From assembly GCA_033816765.1 (NCBI GenBank), contig CM066291.1, positions 124,001-188,000 of the forward strand: a DNA stretch of 64,000 bases, in the 5' to 3' direction. The notes beneath the pieces were generated by a model, which worked only from the letters and a program-made list of their open reading frames with translations, made no database searches and was not told the DNA's origin. The position numbers were made by a program, and so were the translations under genes. This DNA comes from Nothopassalora personata (Eukaryota > Ascomycota > Dothideomycetes > Mycosphaerellales > Mycosphaerellaceae). Positions 55,992 through 64,000 of the stretch are shown here, piece by piece. Within the stretch, counting starts at the first letter, position 1; every line of letters starts with the position of its first letter.

Positions 55992-56420
55992 TCAAAGCCA
56001 CTTCCACTCGATCGGTATTCTTCCCTTTCTAATGTCCCCAAGCAGGTGGAATGAGGCCGGCGACACGTCCAAATCTGTTGGTTCTTCACAAAGCTCGCAA
56101 AGCCCACCCACCTCCAGTGTCACGTTGCCCTTCTCTGTCCATGCAAAAATCTTCTTGCCGCAAATTGGGTCATCTGGGTAGCTTTTCTCGGGGACTGTGA
56201 AGACTGTCCACCAGCTTGGATGTACTGCGACGAAGGGTCCCGAGCATTCGTATCCGCACATCTCTCTGCCGGTTGGGACGTTGTAGTAGGTCAGATCGCC
56301 CTTGTGGGAATTTGTGCTGCGTCGAGAGAGGAAGGAGGCGTCTTGCGACGAAGATTGCGGTGCTGTAGAGGCGTAACTCACTGACAGGAGCGTCAGCATG
56401 GAGGAGAGAAAGGCTCTCAT
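55992..56420 (-). CDS. Secreted RlpA-like double-psi beta-barrel protein
   Basis: 142 residues, single exon, ATG at 56420. Signal peptide MRAFLSSMLTLLSVSYAS, then an RR pair in FLSRRST. The barrel follows: GDLTYYNVPTGREMCGYEC, VAVHPSWWT, DPICGKKIFAW, NVTLEVGGLCELC, TDLDVSPASFHLL and IPIEWKW, including the LDxSPxxF signature of RlpA-like barrels. Likely extracellular, with cell-wall or carbohydrate binding inferred. It differs enough from the copy at 52507-52931 that they are not a recent duplication. Confidence 0.82.
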   Translation of the reverse strand: MRAFLSSMLTLLSVSYASTAPQSSSQDASFLSRRSTNSHKGDLTYYNVPTGREMCGYECSGPFVAVHPSWWTVFTVPEKSYPDDPICGKKIFAWTEKGNVTLEVGGLCELCEEPTDLDVSPASFHLLGDIRKGRIPIEWKWL

Positions 56421-56589
56421 GATAGTAGAGAGCTGCGGCCAAGGTAGTTGTGCAGCAATACACGAAGCGGTTCTTTGGAAATATGCGCGAATTCTTTTTC
56501 AGGTATCAATGCGTGCGGACAGTCCTTAACAACGTTCTTTGTTCGCCCAGGGACTGGTGCGGTGTCTCGACAGTCCTCAAGACTATTCA

Positions 56590-56823
56590 TCATGTACGTA
56601 CCCACAGGGAGTCATCTATGAAGTCCCCGCAATTGTCACACAATATGCAGGCCATGCAGAAAGACGCTATGTTGCCCCAAAGGCGACTGACGCGTTCCCG
56701 CCAGGTCAAGGTTGGCGGCGGGATCTCGTGGGTGAGAGGATCGGCGAAGGAGACGCGCTTGGGCAGTCGGGAGAGCTCGATGGCGCTGTCGTTGTCGGTG
56801 GTGATGGGCTCGACCTTGGCCAT
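56590..56823 (-). CDS. Hypothetical small protein
   Basis: 77 residues from the ATG at 56823 (MAKVEPITTDNDSAIELSRL, then PKRVSFADPLTHEIPPP). It ends with a Trp/Cys-containing helix-like part (FCMACILCDNCGDFIDD). A frame 46 residues longer exists upstream but looks random. A GTACGT near the stop could be a splice donor, so the gene may continue. No family recognised. Confidence 0.4.
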   Translation of the reverse strand: MAKVEPITTDNDSAIELSRLPKRVSFADPLTHEIPPPTLTWRERVSRLWGNIASFCMACILCDNCGDFIDDSLWVRT

Positions 56824-57061
56824 GATGTGTGATGCGGTGAATGTAGGTAGCAGGCGATCTCGTCCCTTGCTTCGGTGTTCTGAACCCGCTTGGGATTCTT
56901 GTGGAATACATATCCAACGGTCAAACCTCTTGATATGGCGAAACGATTTATTCATCACCACGCTCTATGTGATACGCACATTGCAATGCCCGAGTCTTTC
57001 CTTCTACTGATGTCTAGGCAAGGCCACAACATGTCTAGTGGCCATGTCGGTCCGTGAGCTT

Positions 57062-57598
57062 TCAATGCTTGCAAGAGCAGGAACGCAACTCTATCCGTCG
57101 CCTCCATTTGGCGAACGATAGCAGGATGGGCCGGCAAAGGCTCTTGTCGCAGCTCGAAGACATTTCGTTATCACCAGAGGCGATGCCTTGGGCAATACTG
57201 TGTCGAAGCGGCGGACTATCCAGGGAAGCGCGCCGGTGCGTCGAAACACAGACACGCTCGAATGACAAGGTGGCCTGTGATGGTAATGATCCTAGAATGC
57301 CGCCCGAGACGCATTCCAAGGCCATGGACACTGGCTCGGTATACTTGGACCAGAATCTCAGTGGATGATGAGGGCTGTACGTCACTTTTCGGCACATGGT
57401 GCGGGGTATTGATGTCGATCCAAAGTCGGGATGTACCTCTGGACTTGATCGAGGACCAGGGACTTTGACCGAGCCAAGAGAGTCCTTAGTGATTGTGATG
57501 ATATGCCTGCTGCTGCTTGCTGGCTGAGGAACGTCCCGCTCACAAATCTGCATGAACATGCCCAATAGTATGGTTCTAAGTAACTGTGAAGGCCGCAT
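57062..57598 (-). CDS. Hypothetical protein, uncertain
   Basis: 178-residue open frame, ATG at 57598, with a hydrophobic start (LLRTILLGMFM). No domain seen and Ser/Arg-rich composition, so it may be chance. An 11-bp tandem repeat lies directly before its start codon (57600-57643). Confidence 0.25.
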   Translation of the reverse strand: MRPSQLLRTILLGMFMQICERDVPQPASSSRHIITITKDSLGSVKVPGPRSSPEVHPDFGSTSIPRTMCRKVTYSPHHPLRFWSKYTEPVSMALECVSGGILGSLPSQATLSFERVCVSTHRRASLDSPPLRHSIAQGIASGDNEMSSSCDKSLCRPILLSFAKWRRRIELRSCSCKH

Positions 57599-57599
57599 T

Positions 57600-57643
57600 A
57601 ACGTTTCTGTAACGTTTCTGTAACGTTTCTGTGACGTTTCTGT
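57600..57643. repeat. 11-bp tandem repeat, four copies
   Basis: AACGTTTCTGT repeated four times, the last with GACG. Confidence 0.92.
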
Positions 57644-58330
57644 CTGGTGTAGTCGGCTAAGTAGTTCTATGGGCCTACATTTCTGGGGCTGCGGCTGCAG
57701 TGTTCAGGAAACATGACGACGGCGCTGACGATGGTGACTGCAGCTTCCGCAAGCGATCCCGCAAGCGGTAGCCATTCGTATTAGTATGGAAGCGTCGATG
57801 ATGTTGAGGAGGCGCATGGCATGGCGCTTTCCTGCTGAATAAGCGACCTACATAGACTACTACTACCACTTTCCGATAGTCTATGCAACTTGGCAAAGCC
57901 CCTGATGACGTGCACCTCCACTCCGATCGCCATTGCACGAAGCGTCACTCACGCCGCGATGGAGTGCACCCGGATAGGCAATGTACAAGTAAAAAGGCTC
58001 TTCTGACTCTATCGATGCCGCCAGTCTCTCTACTAGTAGGCCTTGCATTCTCCCGCCAAGCAAAGCAGCGCCACTCTTCAGTTGCCAATACCAGTCCTGA
58101 TGCCGGCGAAAGTCGTGGCATCCTTGCCGATTCTGGCTGATGTGCTGGGCAAGCCACGTGGACTGCGCTTATGCAATACGAGAGCAGTACCAAGAGCATC
58201 AATCTCAACCGAACTCTGCTTGGTGAAATACACTTGCCCGACGCCGCAAAGCTGCAAGGTAGCTGTGATACAGAATGGCTGCACCTGCACTTCGACTTTC
58301 TGCTACTCTTTCGCTAATGCATCGACATAC
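57644..58330. other. Gene-poor end of island 3
   Basis: On the minus strand at 57881-58063 a short frame contains EEPFYLYIAYPGALHRG, faintly like an arylsulfatase segment. No extended homology follows in any frame, so at most a relic. No other gene seen. Confidence 0.3.
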
Positions 58331-59514
58331 GTCATTTAGAGCTACTAAAGTAAGATCTTACTTGTTACCTTAGTAAGCTCAGTCGCTTCTTTCTCGGCTC
58401 GGCACCGTTTAGCTTCGATTATTACGGGTTAGCACGGTTTAGCACCGTTTAGCTAATCGGGTAATTCCGTAGTAGCGAGCCTTAGCGAAGCGTTTAAGAT
58501 CAAATAGGGCTTATTTTAGTATAACTTAAAGCTATATAGTACTACTACTATATTTCAGTACGTAATAGTAACTAATTACTACGCCCGGCCGAGCTCCTAT
58601 AGATTTAAATAATAGCGCTAATAGTAGAGATTATAACGGTGTTAAGAACGTAATGATCTAATAGCGCATTATATATAAAGTATATCCTTAAAAATAAAAC
58701 CAACTTTATATAGTTTAAACTAATATTAGCTAGTAAGCTACTAATACCTCTTACGAGTATACTACTACCCCTATTCGATTCCTTAGGCTAAATAAGTAAG
58801 AGTTATTAATATTAAAAGTAGTATATTGTATTTAGTAGGCGCGCTAAGACGTAAAGCTAGGTAGATATATAACTATTAAGTCTATTATATAACACGTAAT
58901 TATCTATCGTACCGTATGCTATACGTATACCTTCCTCGTTAATCGTACGCTTTATAGTCGTACTAGTATAGTTATGTTACTATAGTAGAATATTAGTATA
59001 TAATAAGAGCGTAGTTTACGTAGTATTTTAAATACTCTATCTACTACTATTTATACGGGTCTTAACGGGTTAGTACCGTTTCGTACGGTTTAGCTAATAA
59101 GAGGGTAGCGCTAGGTGCCGTATAACGTATTATCTATAGTAGTAGGCGGTACGCGTAGTAGTCTTAGTAGCTTAATAGATCTCTACGGTCGCTTCTTAAT
59201 AACACCCTTCTTACGGGCTAGTACCGATCTATACGCTTTAGTACGCTTTAGTACGCTTTAAATATACCTTTAGTAGTAAATACGTTGTCTAGAAAAGCTA
59301 ATAGGAGAGGTAAGTAGGCGAAGGTAAAACATCTAAAGCCGTATACGCTAGATATAACGATGTCCTTAGCCTCTCGTCTCGATACTATTTAATATCGTTA
59401 TTCTTAAGAGCATCTAAAGGAGGCTATAGATAAAGCTTAAGACGTATACTATTAACAACTAATAGGTTACGTTAACCTTAGGTTTAAAGGGGTGTTAGGT
59501 TTAGTATAACCTAA
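58331..59514. repeat. RIP-degraded DNA with GTTTAGC-type motifs
   Basis: RIP composition begins near 58,330. Related short motifs recur: ACCGTTTAGC and ACGGTTTAGC near 58406-58452 and 59070-59092, and ACGCTTTAGT near 59230-59260. No coding remnant recognised. Confidence 0.5.
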
Positions 59515-59896
59515 TGATATTACAAGTTAAGAAGATAAGCTTAATCGGGTTTATTCTCGGGCCGATAGGAAGTTAAGGGAGAGTAATAAAGCAGTAGCTG
59601 TCTTGTCTTATAAAGACTAAGTAGTAGTAAGGTAGAGGTTAGGTTATAGTGTATTCCAAATAGTAATATTAAATAGTAAGTTGAACGTATTAAAACCATA
59701 AGGGTTCTTAGCGTTCCTAAATATAAAGGAGATTCGTAGATCTCGGTAATTAGTCTAATTATTCTAAGCATAAGCAGTCTAATTAGTCTAAGCATAAGTA
59801 GTCTAATCGCTCTTAGTCTAAGCGCTTAGGTAGGATAAGTTACGTATTTTGTCTTATCGTTATAATTCTAGGGTCTATAGGAATCATTCCGTAACA
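59515..59896 (-). repeat. 3' LTR of Gypsy B3
   Basis: 382 bp, TGATATTAC...CCGTAACA. It includes the 24-bp type repeats (about 59745-59815). The part near its left end differs from the B1 and B2 LTRs, so it is another subfamily. Confidence 0.7.
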
Positions 59897-59969
59897 CTAT
59901 CCCCTTCTTAGCCTAGCTTCGTCCCGAAGCTTCTTAAGCCGTTATCATTTCTTATAGTAATAGTTAACT

Positions 59970-60479
59970 ATGTCTTCTTCTTCCTATAAACGCCGTTAAC
60001 GACTTACTTAGGATACCGAAATTTCTAGTATTAAAATAGCTCTATACACGAATTGTTAGAAGTCTCGATTCTCGGGCGTAGTAGTAAAGTATATCGTAGG
60101 TTCTCGGTCTAGAAAGTGTTCGGCCTATATTCGAAAAGGCTATAAGGATTGCGATATACGTCTTTCTCGTCCGGAGTAGGAACGTCTTCGCGATTCGCGC
60201 GGTAAGCTTAAGCTAGAGCTTAAGAGGGTTAAAGAGGAGGAGGTGCGGCTAAAGATACGTAAGATCTATCTTCGGAAACAGCTACGATTAGCTAAGCGTC
60301 GTACCGACGATGCCGTCGCTAAGGAGTTAGAGGAGCTCGAGGAAGAAGAGGCGCGCGAGGAGCTAGCGTCTCTTAAGCGGGCGTCGGGGGTAGAGGTGTC
60401 GCCTTCGCTAGTTTCTTTCTCGGATATCCTAGAGATGCCCGTAAACGACTCGGCGGCGCTTTCTAGAGCGGAGCCATAG
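59970..60479 (+). pseudogene. Antisense accessory ORF of Gypsy B3, RIP-broken
   Basis: 510 bp starting ATGTCTTCTTCTTCC. The frame keeps RSRKCSAYIRKGYKDCDI, aligning with SGKCSECIRKGYSDC of element C, with one Cys turned to Tyr. An intact C-terminal part from 60243 (KIYLRKQLRLAKRRTDDAVA, then KELEELEEEEAREE) matches the coiled coil. Few stops remain. Confidence 0.85.
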
Positions 60480-60548
60480 GGCGAGTCCCTAGGGGTAGAG
60501 ACTTATTAGGGTACTTATTTATAAGTTATGTCCCTATTCTCATTAATC

Positions 60549-60622
60549 GGCTAGGTAGCTAAGTAGTAGAGCGTAAGCTATCTATACTCTTAAGGTCGTA
60601 GGTTCGATTCCTATCCTAGTCG
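60549..60622 (+). other. tRNA-like sequence (tRNA-Lys-like) in Gypsy B3
   Basis: GGCTAGGTAGCTAAGTAG... to GGTTCGATTCCTATCCTAG, same layout as 47468-47555: paired acceptor ends, TTCGATT T-loop, CTCTTAA, irregular anticodon stem. Confidence 0.6.
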
Positions 60623-60649
60623 CTCGTCGGCCGAGAGATTAATTATCGT

Positions 60650-61090
60650 TAGTTATATCGGCGGACCTATTTTTAGTATTGTCGGATCTTTTACTAACAG
60701 TTTTGTAGGTTTTGTTTTAGTTCCTAGGTATTTTCTAATTCGTCGTATCCTTTCCACTTAATAAGGTATCGCTAACCTTTCTTATCTAGGATTTTTTCGA
60801 CTTTAAATTCGTTTTCTACTTCCGGCTCGAAATAGAAGCTTTCCTAGTAGGGTGTTTCGGTATCTACGGGTTCTAACTTAGAGATATAGAAGACTAGGTG
60901 GATTTTTGCGTCTAGTAGTAGTCGTAGGCGGTAGTTAACTAGTCCTATAACTTTATCGATAAAAAATAGTCCGACCTTAACGTAATCTAGTTTCTTAGTC
61001 TATCTTCTTATTCTTAAGTTTTTTATAAGGAGATAGACCTTATCCCCCTTTTTTAGTAGAGGTACTATTTTTCTCGTGTCCTACCGTTAT
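60650..61090 (-). pseudogene. pol C terminus and chromodomain of Gypsy B3, RIP-broken
   Basis: Reverse complement of B2 47040-47420. The chromodomain region lies near 60720-60840. Truncated upstream. Confidence 0.72.
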
Positions 61091-61121
61091 CCAGTATAAG
61101 GGCCGTAAGGCTATAAGGGGA

Positions 61122-64000
61122 TATCGCAATATATAGTACGCCTATAATCTTCTAATCGTAGATAAACTAAAGCTTACTTTCTTCTTTAGACGCTATGCGC
61201 GTCTCCTAGTGTACGTATACGCGTCACGTACGGCATACTAAGCCGGGTATAGCCGCATTACATATAAGGGTTAGCTATAGGCTACCCTTATAACTACCTC
61301 CCCTTCTAGGACGAGCTACCCTTAGCTCGCGGCTTTAGGAGGTTTCTATATAAGTAATCTATCTACTTCTCGTAGATTCCGTTACTATACGACCCGCCTA
61401 CGGGTCTCGTACGTGTCGTTATCGTAGTGTAGGTAGGTATAAAGTTATAGTTACCGGGTTAACTAACTCGAGGGTTTAAGAAGCGTACCCTCTCCCTCCT
61501 CTTCCTTCTTTTTTCCTTATACTACGTTCTCGTAGCGTAGTATACCCGCACTACTAGCGATCTACTAGCTCCTCGCTAGCGACTACCTAGCGACCCGCTA
61601 GCACTACTATAGCTTTAGAGGAAGCTATCCAAGACTAGCTCCGCTAGGAGGCCCTTATAGGGGGCCTATTAGTACTACTAATACTATTACTAGTACTACG
61701 AGTATAGATGTCTAGCGCGCTCGGCGTACTAGATACGCTAGCGAAGCGTAAGTTTAGCGCGCTAGGGCCGTAGACCCCTAAGTCCTTACTAGCTAGGCGC
61801 CTAGGTACCGATATTAAGATATGTATACGTTATCTACTATACTTCGTAGCTAGTAAGTATTCGCTACGCTCTTCGCTTACGATACGCTTACTAATAGTAT
61901 AGTAGACGAGTAGGATACGTGTAATAGTGTTACTACCGGCGAGTTACTTAAGAAGTGTAGGCGCTATAGAGACATTAGGCACCCCTACGTTAGTAACACT
62001 AGCGTCGCTATCGCGTAGCTAGTAGCTCGCCTACGCGCCGCTCGCGCCTAGCGCGATAAGCTTATCTAGGGGCTTAGTAACCCTATTACTAAATAAGAGT
62101 AGGATACTCTAGACTAGTAGTACGAGCTCTACGCCTAGCTAGGCGAGTAGATCCTAGAGGTAAGTACTACGCCTCGCTAGCGCTCCCTACGCTCGCCGTA
62201 TACGGCGTACTATCGCTCCCTATATAAATCGGCTAACCTCCTTCTAGGCTAAGAGGTAGTTCTCTACCTATAAGAATAAGCGTATAGAGGATACCCGCGT
62301 ACGCTTCGCCGGCGCCTCTACTACTACTGCCCCCTCCTCCGCCGCCGCTACTACGTCCGTAGTTCTATAGTAAGAGTAGAATAGGGCCCTTAATAGGCTC
62401 TTTAAGCTCGGCCGTACTATAAGTACTATACGTATCGTATACGTGTCCTATACTAACCGTAGTTATAGTTTCTATAGGCTAGAAACATCGATACTACCGC
62501 GGCCGATAGGGCCTTCTTACTACTAGCCCTACGGGGCGAGTATAATAAGGAGGATAATAAGGAGGATAATAACGAGTAATCGCGCGCTCCGCGTATATTA
62601 GCCGCCTACTACGCGCCTATCTTCTATCTACGTAGCGCCGTAGTACGCCTATAAAAGTTTGTTTTTTTAAAATAAATACTCTTCTCTCTACTCTTCTCTC
62701 TCCTTACCTCCCTCTCTAATGTTATTACTATCGGGGGTGTTTACTCGACTAAGTAAGCGAGCCTTTTAGTCCGATAGAAGACACTATAGGTTAGTATCTT
62801 CTATACTAGTTGTAGCTAAGTTTACTATCGGGGTAGAGGTCCTTATATCTAGCTACCGGAGGGTTAAGGTCTAAATGCATAACCTATACCCTTGTTTTAG
62901 CGCCTTATACTACCTTCGTAGGCACCTTATATTCGACTACTATACGCGTAGCCTTTGCGGATCCTTCCGCCGGCTTATACCGTCTTCGCTAACGCCTTAT
63001 ATTCGGCTACTATACGCGTAGCATTTACGAGTCCTTATGCTAGCTCCTAGCTATTATACTCTTCTAGCTAGCCCTTCTATCGCACTAGGTACTACACTTT
63101 ACCCTTATACTTACGCTTTCCTAGTACTACCTCTACTTTATATTCCCCGTCCTTATTAGCGAGGGCTATAGTACCTCTATCCTTCTCGCTACCTACGTAC
63201 GGCTCGAGGAGGGATATATAGAATACATTATAAATCCTTAAGTCGGCTAGTAGTACTAGGCGGTACGCCTACGAACCGATAGCGTCGATAATACGGTACG
63301 GTCTAATAAACTTCGGACCTATCTTCTTCTTCGGTAATACTAACCTTAGGTTCTTCGTAGATAATAAGACTATATCGCCTACGCGATAGCTCTTAGCCTT
63401 ATAAGTCTTATTATAGTAGCGAGTCTAATCGGCTACTACGATTTCCTAACGCTTCGTAAGCGTAGCGCGCATCTCTCGTATACGGTTAACTAAGTCTACT
63501 ACTACTAGTACCTCCCCTTCCCGGATCTCGCCTCGAGATCCTATAGGTGTTAGGGTAATCTTAGGTCTCTAACTATACGCTATCTCGAATGGGCTTATAC
63601 GTAGCGTAGGGTAGACGCTATTATTATATACGAATTTAGTAATAGCTAGCTACTTAGCCTACTCTATCTAGTTCTCGCTATAGTAATAACGAAGGTACTG
63701 TTCTAAGGTTTAGTTTACCCTCTTAGTCTAGCCGTTAGTCTAAGGGTAGAAAGCTATAGATAGCTTACGCTTTACCTACGCCTCGAAGTAGAAGTTACTC
63801 TATAACTTACTCGTAAACACTAACCCGCGGTTACTTACTATGCCTACTAGTACGCTATAATGCCGCACGACTTCGTCTCGTAAGATCCTCGTAAGCTCCG
63901 CCGCTATATATGTCTTAGTCGTAGAAATATATAAGTTCATTTTAGAGTAGCGGTCGACGATTACTAGGATCGCATTATATACGCATTCTCCTCGCTTACT
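61122..64000 (-). mobile_element. Gypsy chromovirus A2, RIP-mutated, runs off the window
   Basis: A-type 3' LTR at 61122 to about 61305, then the antisense ORF region (about 61560-62640), then pol on the minus strand with a chromodomain near 62990-63130 (VLGKRKYKGKV-like). It continues past position 64000. Homologous throughout to A1 5642-8600. A partial 70-bp direct duplication lies near 62920-63040. Confidence 0.78.
61560..62640 (+). pseudogene. Antisense accessory ORF of Gypsy A2, RIP-broken
   Basis: Homologous to 6100-7450 of A1. At about 61920-62060 the frame reads CNSVTTGELLKKCRRYRDIR, then VAIA*LVARLRAARA, with Tyr where Cys is expected, giving a former C-x2-C-type cluster. RIP stops interrupt it. 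Confidence 0.6.

Larger units (their letters stand above)
59515..61121 (-). mobile_element. Gypsy fragment B3 (3' LTR, antisense ORF, tRNA-like, chromodomain end)
   Basis: Reverse orientation of B2. The 3' LTR (59515-59896) is followed by the polypurine tract complement CTATCCCCTTCT, the antisense ORF, the tRNA-like sequence and, at about 60700-61090, the chromodomain and pol C terminus. It is cut by the A2 LTR at 61122. Confidence 0.8.

Noticed and set aside
57881..58063. Possible arylsulfatase (PFYLYIAYPGALH)
   Set aside because: The match is one short motif; neighbouring frames give no further sulfatase signatures and no catalytic Cys/Ser motif.
1..64000. CRISPR arrays, bacterial operons or ribosome binding sites
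   Set aside because: Introns, fungal retroelements and RIP show a eukaryotic genome; no regularly spaced identical short repeats were seen.

Overview
The window looks like a chromosome arm of a filamentous ascomycete (Pezizomycotina; Dothideomycetes is my best guess, from gene style only). Genes have short GT-AG introns of about 50-85 bp. They sit in three islands of normal composition, about 15,960-22,090, 25,820-34,690 and 51,480-58,330. The rest is AT-rich, repeat-derived DNA in which CpA/TpG is almost absent, TpA is in large excess and CpG is kept. That is the footprint of repeat-induced point mutation (RIP). Old reading frames there can still be followed, but are broken almost only by TAG and TAA.

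Layout. 1-1738 and 4228-5641: RIP-degraded repeats around a pristine 2.5-kb LTR element (1739-4227, 'element C') that encodes only Gag and an antisense cysteine-rich protein. 5642-12432: a RIP-mutated chromodomain Ty3/Gypsy element on the minus strand ('A1'), with a clean solo LTR inside it. 12433-15157: fragments B1 and A3. Island 1: a LysM-domain protein and the succinate dehydrogenase flavoprotein gene (three exons). 22095-25816: a TIR DNA transposon with an IS630/Tc1-mariner-type transposase and a second opposed ORF, itself hit by a solo Copia LTR. Island 2: a degenerate gene, TIP41, an Aurora-type kinase, and MSP1 divergent from thymidylate synthase. 34689-41598: a Ty1/Copia element. 41599-48569: Gypsy chromovirus B2. 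48570-51480: part of a second Copia with an unusual extra 3' ORF. Island 3: two small secreted double-psi beta-barrel proteins, small hypotheticals, and a degenerate tandem array of hydrophobic mini-ORFs. 58330-64000: RIP-mutated DNA, Gypsy fragment B3 and part of Gypsy A2.

How it fits together. The housekeeping genes (SDH1, TIP41, Aurora, MSP1, thymidylate synthase) are independent genes. The most interesting signal is in the transposons. Gypsy elements of the B/C type carry, next to the 3' LTR and antisense to gag-pol, a conserved gene with a GAL4-like six-cysteine pattern followed by a charged coiled coil. The A type has an antisense ORF in the same place with a similar, only partly readable cysteine pattern. 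In element C this gene is intact, together with an intact Gag and two LTRs that read as identical, so element C looks like a recently active non-autonomous derivative.
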